From: an uncultured Clostridia bacterium | Lineage (GTDB): Bacteria > Bacillota > Clostridia > Christensenellales > CALVMC01 | Direction: 5' to 3' | Length of the DNA stretch: 64,000 nucleotides | Assembly: GCA_944342015.1 (NCBI GenBank) | Contig: CALVMC010000001.1 | Coordinates: 1-64,000, forward strand | Part shown: positions 44,572 through 52,993 of the stretch, one piece after another | Numbering within the stretch: position 1 is the first letter of the stretch | Layout: each line of letters opens with the position of its first letter | Translations under genes and position numbers: made by a program | Notes under the pieces: model-generated | Database searches by the model: none | Told to the model about the DNA's origin: nothing | What the model saw: only the letters and a program-made list of their open reading frames with translations

Positions 44572-45300
44572 ATGGAAATTAAAAGATTTTTTACCGATGA
44601 AAAAATTGTTAAAGATAAAGCTTTCGTTACAGGAGCGGAATTTTATCACGCATATAAAGTTTTAAGATTAAAAACCGGATTCAAAATAATATTGTGCGAC
44701 GGCAGCGGATATGATTTTTACGGGGAAATCGAAAATTTCCAAAAAGACGGATTTACCGTTCGGATAACCGATAAAGTGAAAAACGAAAGAGAAAATCCCT
44801 ATTGTCTTCATTTGTTTCAGGCTTGTCCTAAAAAAAACATCGCTGAATTTATAGTTCAGAAAGCTGTCGAATTAGGTTATAACGAGATAAATTTTTTTAA
44901 CAGCGATTATACTGAAAACAAGGATTATTCTTTCGACAGATTTGAAAAAATTGCCAAAGACGCCTCTAAACAATGCCAAAGAGCATATCTTACTAAAATT
45001 AACCCTCTTGCAGGCTTTGATGAATTACTTCAAAAAATTAAAGATTACGATATCGTAATCTATGCAAACGAGCGTGAAAAAAACAAAAGAATCAACGAAA
45101 TAGATTTAAAAGGAAATGCTAAAATAGCCGTTATAATAGGTTCGGAAGGAGGATTTTCGGCAAGAGAAGAAGAGAAAATCAAAACTTCGGGCGCAAAGTC
45201 GGTTACTTTGGGGAAAAGAATATTAAGGGTAGATACTGCGTTTATTACCGCTACGGCTTTAATCGATTACCGCTATCAGGAAATTTTAAATAATAAATGA
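44572..45300 (+). CDS. rsmE: 16S rRNA (uracil1498-N3)-methyltransferase
   Basis: Methylates U1498 of 16S rRNA. The 242-residue SPOUT-family protein shows an N-terminal PUA-like part (FYHAYKVLRLKTG), then CPKKNIAEFIVQKAVELG near 90 and the knot motifs IGSEGGFSAREEEKI (near 185) and LGKRILRVDTAFI (near 210). No own ribosome binding site other than within the prmA end; likely coupled to prmA. Confidence 0.93.
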   Translation: MEIKRFFTDEKIVKDKAFVTGAEFYHAYKVLRLKTGFKIILCDGSGYDFYGEIENFQKDGFTVRITDKVKNERENPYCLHLFQACPKKNIAEFIVQKAVELGYNEINFFNSDYTENKDYSFDRFEKIAKDASKQCQRAYLTKINPLAGFDELLQKIKDYDIVIYANEREKNKRINEIDLKGNAKIAVIIGSEGGFSAREEEKIKTSGAKSVTLGKRILRVDTAFITATALIDYRYQEILNNK

Positions 45301-45366
45301 ATACTGTTAATTAAATATAAGTTATTAATTTCGGCAATATCAAATTGGCTAATTGCGGAGGATAAA

Positions 45367-46752
45367 ATGAAAGTCAGTGTTTGTTCGCTTGGCTGTAAGG
45401 TTAATCAGTATGAAAGCGACTGTATGGCTAAAATACTTTCGGATAGAGGATATACTGTTTGCGAAGGGCTTGTTGACGCTGATTATTATATAGTCAATAC
45501 ATGTGCGGTAACTAAGGAAGCCGAAAGAAAATCCCGTCAGATGTTATCCAGAATAAAAAAAATCAATCCTTTTGCAATTATTGTAATTACAGGTTGCGCT
45601 TCTCAAAAAAATCCCGAACCTTTTATTAATGATGAAAATGTCAAAGCAGTTTCAGGCTGCGCTCAAAAGTATTCGCTTGAAATTTTTCCGTATTTAAATA
45701 ATGAAAAAATTACCGATAAACAAAAAATTGCAGATAATAAACTTTGTTCAAAAGAAACAAGTTTCGATAAAATTTTTAACGCAAAGGATAACGGCTTTTC
45801 AAATAACAGAATTATAAATATAGTCGATAACGGAAACAAATTTTCCCGAAAAGAACTTCCGTTGATTTTCGAAGACTGCGACGGACCTCTTTGTTTCAGA
45901 GAAAGAAGTTTCGTTAAAATACAGGACGGTTGCGATAATTTTTGTTCATATTGCATTATTCCTTATTTAAGAGGCCGTTCCCGTTCGAGAAATGAAGACA
46001 GCATAGTGAATGAGTGTTTAAGATTAAGTAAAGTATCCAAGGAAATCGTTTTGACGGCAATTAATCTTTCGGCTTACGGGAAGGATAACGGTTCGAGTCT
46101 TGTTTCTTTGATTAAAAGGCTTTCTGAAATAAATTGCAGATTCAGATTAGGTTCTTTGGAAGCCGGTTTTTTGAACGAGGAAACCCTTTCTGAAATGAAA
46201 AATGCAGGTTTTTGTCCGCACTTTCATTTATCACTTCAAAGCGGAGACAGGGATGTGCTTAAAAGTATGAACAGAAAATACAGTCCGCAAATGTTTTCGG
46301 ATAAATTAAAACTAATAAGAAAGTATTTTGAAAAGCCTTGCATTACCACCGATATAATTGTAGGTTTTCCGACCGAAAGCGAAGAGGCTTTTCAGAACAC
46401 TGTTGACTTTGTAAAAAGAGCCGAATTTTCCGATATTCATATTTTCCCTTATTCGGCAAGGGAAGGAACGGCTTCGTATAAATTAAAATCCTTACCTCCG
46501 TCCGTGTTAAAAGAAAGGGCGGAGAAAATGGCTGTTGTTAAAAAAGAACTTTATGATAAATACCGTTCTCAATTTATCGGCAAAGTTTTAAATGTTCTTA
46601 TAGAGCAGAAAATCGACGGTTTTTATTTCGGATACACCGAAAATTATATTTATGTTAAAGTTAAAAATCCGAATCTGAAAATCGGTGAAATATATAAAGT
46701 TAAAATTTTACGAGACGCAGACGGCGTATCGGAAGGAGTTGTCTATGAGTGA
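45367..46752 (+). CDS. mtaB: tRNA t6A37 methylthiotransferase
   Basis: Converts t6A37 to ms2t6A37 in tRNAs that read ANN codons. The 461-residue protein has the three parts of methylthiotransferases: the N-terminal UPF0004 domain (CSLGCKVNQYESD with Cys6/Cys10, plus later Cys residues), the radical SAM motif CDNFCSYC near 192-199 followed by IPYLRGRSRSR, and a C-terminal TRAM domain. CKVNQYES marks the MtaB rather than the MiaB branch. The start has GCGGAGGA as a strong site. It overlaps the HIT gene by eight bases. Confidence 0.92.
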   Translation: MKVSVCSLGCKVNQYESDCMAKILSDRGYTVCEGLVDADYYIVNTCAVTKEAERKSRQMLSRIKKINPFAIIVITGCASQKNPEPFINDENVKAVSGCAQKYSLEIFPYLNNEKITDKQKIADNKLCSKETSFDKIFNAKDNGFSNNRIINIVDNGNKFSRKELPLIFEDCDGPLCFRERSFVKIQDGCDNFCSYCIIPYLRGRSRSRNEDSIVNECLRLSKVSKEIVLTAINLSAYGKDNGSSLVSLIKRLSEINCRFRLGSLEAGFLNEETLSEMKNAGFCPHFHLSLQSGDRDVLKSMNRKYSPQMFSDKLKLIRKYFEKPCITTDIIVGFPTESEEAFQNTVDFVKRAEFSDIHIFPYSAREGTASYKLKSLPPSVLKERAEKMAVVKKELYDKYRSQFIGKVLNVLIEQKIDGFYFGYTENYIYVKVKNPNLKIGEIYKVKILRDADGVSEGVVYE

Positions 46753-47083
46753 TTGTTTGTTTTGTAAAATCGTTAAAGGTGAAATACCTTCGACAAAGCA
46801 CTATGAAGACGATGATATGATTATCATCAGCGATATTTTAGGCGAGCCTAAAATACATTATCTGTTAATCCCCAAAAAGCATTTTACAGGTATCGAAGAT
46901 AAAAATTGCGATTTCGAACTTTTAAAAAAATGCTTCATTAAAATATCGGAGCTTTCCGACAAACTTGGACTTTCCGGCGGATACAGACTTGCGATAAATT
47001 ACGGAAAAGATTCCGGTCAGAGCGTTCCACATCTTCATATTCATATTCTTGCGGGAGAAAAACTAAGCGATAAATTCTGGTAA
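46745..47083 (+). CDS. HIT-family nucleotide hydrolase
   Basis: A 112-residue histidine-triad protein of the HINT branch. HLHIHIL near residue 99-105 is the HxHxH active site, with the N-terminal CLFCKIVKGEIPS (4-16). Such proteins hydrolyse adenosine nucleotide phosphoramidates; the in vivo substrate is usually unknown. The start is ATG 46745 with GGAG in the end of mtaB; the longer frame upstream overlaps mtaB coding sequence and is not used. Confidence 0.92.
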   Translation: MSDCLFCKIVKGEIPSTKHYEDDDMIIISDILGEPKIHYLLIPKKHFTGIEDKNCDFELLKKCFIKISELSDKLGLSGGYRLAINYGKDSGQSVPHLHIHILAGEKLSDKFW

Positions 47084-47185
47084 TTTCTTGACAGGAAGTT
47101 CGATTTATTTGCTGTCTGAGTTTTTAGATAATTCAGCGAATTTTTATTTAAATTAACTATACAAAAGATAAAACAAGAGGTTGAT

Positions 47186-49975
47186 ATGAAAAAAATTTTA
47201 GCTCTTTTGGCAATACTTTTAGTTTTGCTTTCATTTTGCGCTTGCAATTTTTCAGAAGAAATACAGATAATCAATTCCGACCCGAACAATAATTTTAGCT
47301 GGACGGACGAAGAGTATTCTATAAACTTCAATATCGATTCCGAAGGATGTTTTACCTTTAAGGCGCCTGACGGTTTCAGACTTAGTTTAATAAGATTCGA
47401 TTACCGTTTAATCGAATTTACCGATACAGATAAAATAAAGGTATTCAGCGGAAAAATTTTCGAAGGAACCCATACATTCTACTGCGAATTTACATCAGAC
47501 AGTTCAGTCATAATAGGAAAAACTTACAAATTAAATTTTAAAACAGATATCGATTACGATACTTCTGCGATAGTTAACGGCGATTCTCATACGGTTATTC
47601 CCAAGCCCGATGCGCCGATATTAACGGTAACTTCGGATTATATATCTTGGGCAACAAAACCCGAATTAAATTATGATTTATATTTAAACGGGGACATAGT
47701 TTCGGAAAGTCTTTTAATTACCGATGAAAATACATGTTACTTTAATATTTCCGATCTAAATAACGGTAACTATGTTTTTTATGCGACAAGTAACATGGAG
47801 GAAGTTTATTCCGATTATTCGGATAAAATCAAACTCAGCGTTCAGTCCTTAGTTCCCGATTATGATTTAACAGGCGGTAAAATTGTCTTTTCGGAAGAAG
47901 TATCATACAGTATATTTCTTAACGGAGAATTACTCGACTGTAACGGAGAACTTGCTTTCGGGGATTATATTTTAAGCGGAAAGAATTTTTATAGTGATTC
48001 AACAGGTTATGTGATAAATAAATGGGAAGAAGTATTTACTTATAAATATCCCGACAACGAATTTAACAACGGCAGCCTTGTAATTTCAAACGATGAAAGC
48101 ATGTCGGAAAATATAATTGAAATTTATTATAACGGAGTTTATCTTAAAACCGTTCAGGACAGTCTCGATATTGAACAAGTCGAATATCAGCCCGGCGAAT
48201 ATTCGATATTGATTAAGGCATACGGGAATAACAGCACCTTTTATTCGGAAGTTCAATATACATATTGCAAATTACCACAGGTTGAAAAACCTGCTTTAAG
48301 TTACGATGCAGAAACAGATGAACTTACAGTAAATTTTACGACTGACGGTAAATTGCATGTTATAATTGACGAAGAAGAGAAAGTTTATAATTGCGTCGGT
48401 GAAACGATAAAAATAAGTATGAATTCCGAAATAGGTTTACACAGTCTTTCCGCATATTTTGTTGCAGACGGATATAAAGATTCGGAAAGAGTATATCTCG
48501 AATATGTAAAAAGAATAAAATTGTCCGATATCGATAATTTAATTTTCAATCTGGATTCGGAAAGCAATTATTTTACTATTGAATTCGATAATTTAGGTAA
48601 AGGAGTATTGCTCTATGAGTTCAGATTTACCGATAATTTAAGCGGAGAATTTGTTAATGCTTATTCATCGTTGCCGTTTTTCAATCTTGAAATAAATGAA
48701 TTGTATTCCGCTATGATTGATGAAGTTTATGATTATACGATTACGGTAAGCGTGTTTACGACGGAGAAATATTATGATGCCGGTAATTCATATTCGGTTA
48801 CTTTTCACAGAGAAAGACTTCAAAATATAAATTTAACAAAATCGGAAAATATTTTAAGTTGGAACAGTATAGAAAATTCCGATTATTACCGCATTTATAT
48901 TTATTTTGACAATGCTGTCTATGATGTGTTCGATACTAACGAAGTTACAATCGATACTGAAAATCTCGATTTGGAAAACGGTACTTATTCCGTCCAAGTT
49001 GAAGCTGTTGACGAAAGCGGGGAATATGCCTCTTCTTTAAGTCAGATAATAGAATTTGAAATTTTCAGAATAAATTATATTACTCCGTCTCTGCCTGCGG
49101 GATTAGGAACGCAACAGCAGCCATATATTGTTAAAACTCCTCAGGAACTGTATTATATGAGCGTCGATAAAGACGGTTTCTATATTGTGGCAAACGATAT
49201 AGACCTTTCAGGTTACGAATGGGTTCCCGTAGGCGACGAGCAAACGCCGTTTACAGGTAAATTGTATTGCAGCGATGATTTGCAAGGCAATTATTTCATA
49301 ATCGAAAATTTAACTATAAATTATTGCATTAGTAACTATATCGGACTTTTCGGAGTCTATGCAGGTATGGATATAACAGGTCTTTCAATAATAAATGCAA
49401 ATATTAATATAACTGAAAGCAGTGCCGAAAATATTTGTGTAGGAATTTTTGCAGGAAAGATAGCAGGGAATGTCAACATTATCGACAACATAATAACGGG
49501 CGATATCTTTGCAGGAGAAACATACTGTATAGGAGGCTTTGCGGGAGAGATGGATTACGAAACCGTATTGACAGAAAAGCATGAAATTACCAGATGCGTT
49601 TTAAATATCGGTATAGAAGTTGCTCAAACCGATTTTGCAGGCGGAGTTATAGGAAGAGTTTATAACTTTTCTGACGGCACGGTTAATTACCTTACTATAA
49701 ATTATAACATATTGTATTCGGGATTAAACAGCGACGCAGTTTTAGGGGAGTACAAGGAAATTACTTGCGGATGGAGCTATCCTTTTAAAAACTTTAATTT
49801 TATATCTCAGGAATTTTACGGCACAGACTCAGAGAGCCAGACAAATCAGACTGTAATAATCGATGTTAGCAATACTCAACATTCTGCATTCATATATCTT
49901 ATAGAAAACGGAATATTTGTATATTCCGATAATTACAATCCCGTTTGCGTAAAATTAGGGTATGAAATAGTTTAG
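47186..49975 (+). CDS. Surface lipoprotein, paralogue of the one at 38274
   Basis: A 929-residue lipoprotein with lipobox FCAC (Cys20). Its parts follow the same order as in the 908-residue lipoprotein at 38274: beta-rich middle segments (ILSWNSIENSDYYRI resembles ILVWNSVLHADEYEI) and a C-terminal module from about 635 with PAGLGTQQQPYIVKTPQEL, DIDLSGYEWVPVGDE and GLFG/VGIFAG repeats. Identity is clear but far from complete, so the duplication is old. AGAGGTTG precedes the start. It ends at a bidirectional terminator shared with rpsU. Surface role inferred; function unknown. Confidence 0.83.
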   Translation: MKKILALLAILLVLLSFCACNFSEEIQIINSDPNNNFSWTDEEYSINFNIDSEGCFTFKAPDGFRLSLIRFDYRLIEFTDTDKIKVFSGKIFEGTHTFYCEFTSDSSVIIGKTYKLNFKTDIDYDTSAIVNGDSHTVIPKPDAPILTVTSDYISWATKPELNYDLYLNGDIVSESLLITDENTCYFNISDLNNGNYVFYATSNMEEVYSDYSDKIKLSVQSLVPDYDLTGGKIVFSEEVSYSIFLNGELLDCNGELAFGDYILSGKNFYSDSTGYVINKWEEVFTYKYPDNEFNNGSLVISNDESMSENIIEIYYNGVYLKTVQDSLDIEQVEYQPGEYSILIKAYGNNSTFYSEVQYTYCKLPQVEKPALSYDAETDELTVNFTTDGKLHVIIDEEEKVYNCVGETIKISMNSEIGLHSLSAYFVADGYKDSERVYLEYVKRIKLSDIDNLIFNLDSESNYFTIEFDNLGKGVLLYEFRFTDNLSGEFVNAYSSLPFFNLEINELYSAMIDEVYDYTITVSVFTTEKYYDAGNSYSVTFHRERLQNINLTKSENILSWNSIENSDYYRIYIYFDNAVYDVFDTNEVTIDTENLDLENGTYSVQVEAVDESGEYASSLSQIIEFEIFRINYITPSLPAGLGTQQQPYIVKTPQELYYMSVDKDGFYIVANDIDLSGYEWVPVGDEQTPFTGKLYCSDDLQGNYFIIENLTINYCISNYIGLFGVYAGMDITGLSIINANINITESSAENICVGIFAGKIAGNVNIIDNIITGDIFAGETYCIGGFAGEMDYETVLTEKHEITRCVLNIGIEVAQTDFAGGVIGRVYNFSDGTVNYLTINYNILYSGLNSDAVLGEYKEITCGWSYPFKNFNFISQEFYGTDSESQTNQTVIIDVSNTQHSAFIYLIENGIFVYSDNYNPVCVKLGYEIV

Positions 49976-50013
49976 ATTGAATTATAGCGATTTAATTTTA
50001 TTTATAGCAAACA

Positions 50014-50040
50014 AAAAACGGGCATTGCCCGTTTTCGTTT
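50014..50040. terminator. Bidirectional terminator between lipoprotein gene and rpsU
   Basis: AAAAACGGGC (50014-50023) pairs with GCCCGTTTT (50027-50035) around ATT, with T-runs on both strands. It ends the plus-strand lipoprotein gene and the convergent minus-strand rpsU. Confidence 0.88.
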
Positions 50041-50041
50041 T

Positions 50042-50221
50042 TTAGTTCTTATAAGCTCTTTTGCGTGCTACTTCGGCTTTCTTTTTGCGTTTAACGCTGG
50101 GCTTTTCGTAATGTTCTTTACGGCGAAGGTCACCAATAATGCCATCACGTGCGCATTTGCGTTTAAAACGGCGTAAAGCGCTGTCCAAAGACTCGTTTTC
50201 ACCGACTTTAACTGTTGACAT
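50042..50221 (-). CDS. rpsU: 30S ribosomal protein S21
   Basis: A 59-residue, highly basic protein identified by translating the minus strand (too short for the usual ORF cut-off). [20 protein letters not shown] at the N-terminus and [19 protein letters not shown] at the C-terminus are those of bS21, which helps the small subunit in translation initiation. GGAGGTG lies seven bases before the ATG (complement of 50219-50221). It is one of the few minus-strand genes here, with its own promoter and terminator. Confidence 0.95.
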   Translation of the reverse strand: MSTVKVGENESLDSALRRFKRKCARDGIIGDLRRKEHYEKPSVKRKKKAEVARKRAYKN

Positions 50222-50250
50222 ATTTTCACCTCCGTAAAATTGATAATATT

Positions 50251-50279
50251 ATTTTAAATGATAAATTTATTATTGTCAA
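50251..50279 (-). promoter_or_regulatory. Promoter of rpsU
   Basis: On the minus strand, TTGACA (complement of 50274-50279), 17 bp, TAAAAT (complement of 50251-50256), about 30 bp before the rpsU start. Confidence 0.72.
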
Positions 50280-50338
50280 CGCTTTACGGTATAAACTTAA
50301 ATAAGTTAATCTTTTTTTTCAGAATCAGTCGATTATAC

Positions 50339-50367
50339 TTGCTTATTTTTGTAAATTAATATATAAT
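50339..50367 (+). promoter_or_regulatory. Promoter of the 113-residue unknown gene
   Basis: TTGCTT (50339-50344), 17 bp, perfect TATAAT (50362-50367). Same -35 and spacing as the fumC promoter. Confidence 0.72.
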
Positions 50368-50394
50368 TGTACAAAAAGATAGGAGAGATATAAC

Positions 50395-50736
50395 ATGTCT
50401 GAAAGTTTACATAGTTTAGCAAAAGCCGCAAAAAACAGAATAAGAAACGGGTTCCATAAAGATGGAAGCTTTAATAAGGAATTATTATCGGAAACTGCGG
50501 CTACGGTAGACAATTCTTCCGAAAACCTTTCTGCCGTGAAAGACGACGGATTTTATTTGAAAGTATGCAATATACTTAAAAAGAATTTCGATGTTTCAAA
50601 TCCCATAGGCGAACTTATAGATAAAGCTTATTACGATAATCTCGAATCGGGAGAAAGGGAAAGATATATTTTAAAACTTTCGGCAAAATACCTTCTTTGC
50701 AAAAACAGATTCTTGAAAGAAAATCCTTCTCTTTAA
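50395..50736 (+). CDS. Small conserved-looking protein of unknown function
   Basis: A 113-residue soluble protein with a strong promoter and a good site (AGGAGAG) eight bases before the ATG, so it is certainly expressed. It starts SLHSLAKAAKNRIRNGFHKDG and has a helical, Lys-rich C-terminal half ending SAKYLLCKNRFLKENPSL; no signal peptide, membrane segment or metal site is seen. I do not recognise the family. It lies between rpsU and pcrA, 64 bases from the latter, but pcrA has its own possible promoter. Confidence 0.75.
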   Translation: MSESLHSLAKAAKNRIRNGFHKDGSFNKELLSETAATVDNSSENLSAVKDDGFYLKVCNILKKNFDVSNPIGELIDKAYYDNLESGERERYILKLSAKYLLCKNRFLKENPSL

Positions 50737-50745
50737 TTATATACC

Positions 50746-50774
50746 TTGCTTTAATAATACCGTTATGTTAAAAT
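50746..50774 (+). promoter_or_regulatory. Possible promoter of pcrA-ligA
   Basis: TTGCTT (50746-50751), 17 bp, TAAAAT (50769-50774), 26 bp before the pcrA start. Confidence 0.55.
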
Positions 50775-50800
50775 TATCGTATTGTTATTCAAGGTAGTAT

Positions 50801-52993
50801 ATGAATTTAGCAGAAAAATTAAACGACGAACAAATTAAACCCGTACTCGATACCGAAGGTCAGGTTCTTGTACTTGCAGGGGCAGGAAGCGGAAAAACCA
50901 GAGTACTTACTTACCGCATTGCTCATCTTATCAAAGATTTAGGAGTTAAGCCTTATAATATTCTTGCAATAACTTTTACTAACAAAGCGGCAAAAGAAAT
51001 GCGAGAAAGAGTCAATGCCTTGGTCGGAGAAAACTGTCCCGTATGGGTTTCTACCTTCCATTCTTTCTGCGCAAGAATTTTAAGGTCTGAAATAGAAAAA
51101 ATAGGTTACGGGTCTAATTTTACCATTTATTCCGAAACCGAGACCGACAGAGTCATAAAAAACATTTTAGACGAAGAACAGATTAACGACAAAAATTTAA
51201 AAAGTAAAATCAAATTCCATATATCGAATGCTAAAAACGGCGGTTACAGTCCTTTGAAGTATAAGGAAAAATTCGATTTTGAAGACAGCGATTTAATTAC
51301 CGATGTCTTTATTAAATATGAAAAAAGACTAAAAAACAATAACGCTTTGGATTTTGACGATTTACTTTTAAAGACTCTCGAACTTTTTCTTAAATGCGAC
51401 GATGTCCTTGAAAAATACTCTGAAAAATTCAGATATGTTCATGTTGACGAATTTCAGGACACAAATAAAATTCAGTATATGCTTGTAAGGCTTCTTTCGA
51501 ATAAATACAAAAACATTTTTGTGGTAGGTGACGAGGATCAGAGTATTTACGGTTGGAGAGGAGCAGAAATAAGCAATATTCTCGATTTTAAAAAAAATTT
51601 TCCCGACGCTAAAATTTACAAACTCGAAAGAAATTACCGAAGCACTTCCAGCATACTTTCAGCCGCTAATTCAATTATAAAAAACAATTCTTCAAGACTC
51701 GGAAAAACCCTTTGGACAGATATAGAAAAGGGTATGAATATTCAGCACAGAAGACTTTATACCGATAGGGAAGAGGCGGAATTTACCGTTCGGGAAATTC
51801 ACAATTTAGTTATCGATAAGGGTTACTCTTACGGCGATTTCGCAATTTTAGTAAGGCTTAATTCTTTGACAAGACTTTTCGAAGAAAAACTCACACTTTA
51901 TTCGATACCGTACAGAATTTACGGCGGGTTCAAATTTTATGAAAGAAAGGAAGTCAAAGATATTCTTGCATATCTTCGTATAATTTCAAACCCGAACGAT
52001 AACGAAGCGTTAAGCAGAATAATAAACTTTCCTAAAAGGGGTATCGGGGAAAGCAGTATAGTAAGATTAGTTCAATTTGCCGACCTTAACGGTATTTCAA
52101 TGTTCGAGGCTTTGGGCAGGGCAGCCGATATAGAAGGACTGAATAACGCTGCAAAAATTAAGATACTCGAACTTTATAATTTATTGAATATCGAAGCGGA
52201 AAGAAGTAAAAATCTTCCTTTAAACGAATTCATACGCTCGTTAATTACCAATCTGGGAATAGAGAAGGAATATTCGACAGGCAAAGAAGAAGATACTCAA
52301 CGACTCGAAAATACCTATCAGCTTGCCGACGCCGCTCGTGAATTTATTTACGACAACGAAGAGGCTAAACTTGAAGATTTTTTACAGTCCGTATCTTTAA
52401 TCAGCGATATCGACAGCGAAAGCGAAACTTCTTGCGTAACGCTTGCTACCGTACATTCGGTTAAAGGACTGGAATTTAAGGTAGTATTTATTGTAGGATT
52501 GGAAGAAGGTATTTTCCCTTCATCGAAATCCGTTTACGAGAAAAAAGAACTTGAAGAAGAGCGAAGGGTTATGTATGTTGCGGTAACAAGAGCTATGGAA
52601 ATACTTTATCTCACAAGCGCAACAAGCAGGTTCAGATTCAATAAAACCGAAAGCAACGCCGAAAGCCGTTTCGTCAAAGAAGCTTTGGGAATAACCGATG
52701 ACAAAAAATCCTATAATTATTTAATAAAGCAACACGAAAGCAAACTGAATTCGGATATACCTGTATTCGAAAGCGCAGCCAAGAGATTTCAGAGCGGATT
52801 TTACAATTCCGTTCCTAATCCTAATTTGAAGAAAGATTTAAGCCAATTTACTGCGGGTACAAAGGTTAGGCATAACAGGTTCGGCGAAGGGGTTATACTT
52901 ACCGTAAGAGGAGAGGTTGCCGATATAAAATTCGAGAAACTCGGTATAAAAGCTTTCAATTTAACAGTTGCGCCTTTGGAGATTATTAAGTAA
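50801..52993 (+). CDS. pcrA: ATP-dependent DNA helicase, PcrA/UvrD
   Basis: A superfamily 1A 3'-5' helicase for repair and rolling-circle replication. The 730-residue protein has Walker A AGAGSGKTR (about 26-34), AITFTNKAA, VDEFQDTN (motif II), GDEDQSIYGWRGA (motif III), LERNYRS (motif IV), VHSVKGLEF (motif V) and VAVTRA (motif VI). The end FTAGTKVRHNRFGEGVI is the Tudor-like tail that binds RNA polymerase in PcrA. AAGG precedes the start. Its stop overlaps the ligA start by one base; pcrA-ligA is a classic Gram-positive pair. Confidence 0.95.
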   Translation: MNLAEKLNDEQIKPVLDTEGQVLVLAGAGSGKTRVLTYRIAHLIKDLGVKPYNILAITFTNKAAKEMRERVNALVGENCPVWVSTFHSFCARILRSEIEKIGYGSNFTIYSETETDRVIKNILDEEQINDKNLKSKIKFHISNAKNGGYSPLKYKEKFDFEDSDLITDVFIKYEKRLKNNNALDFDDLLLKTLELFLKCDDVLEKYSEKFRYVHVDEFQDTNKIQYMLVRLLSNKYKNIFVVGDEDQSIYGWRGAEISNILDFKKNFPDAKIYKLERNYRSTSSILSAANSIIKNNSSRLGKTLWTDIEKGMNIQHRRLYTDREEAEFTVREIHNLVIDKGYSYGDFAILVRLNSLTRLFEEKLTLYSIPYRIYGGFKFYERKEVKDILAYLRIISNPNDNEALSRIINFPKRGIGESSIVRLVQFADLNGISMFEALGRAADIEGLNNAAKIKILELYNLLNIEAERSKNLPLNEFIRSLITNLGIEKEYSTGKEEDTQRLENTYQLADAAREFIYDNEEAKLEDFLQSVSLISDIDSESETSCVTLATVHSVKGLEFKVVFIVGLEEGIFPSSKSVYEKKELEEERRVMYVAVTRAMEILYLTSATSRFRFNKTESNAESRFVKEALGITDDKKSYNYLIKQHESKLNSDIPVFESAAKRFQSGFYNSVPNPNLKKDLSQFTAGTKVRHNRFGEGVILTVRGEVADIKFEKLGIKAFNLTVAPLEIIK

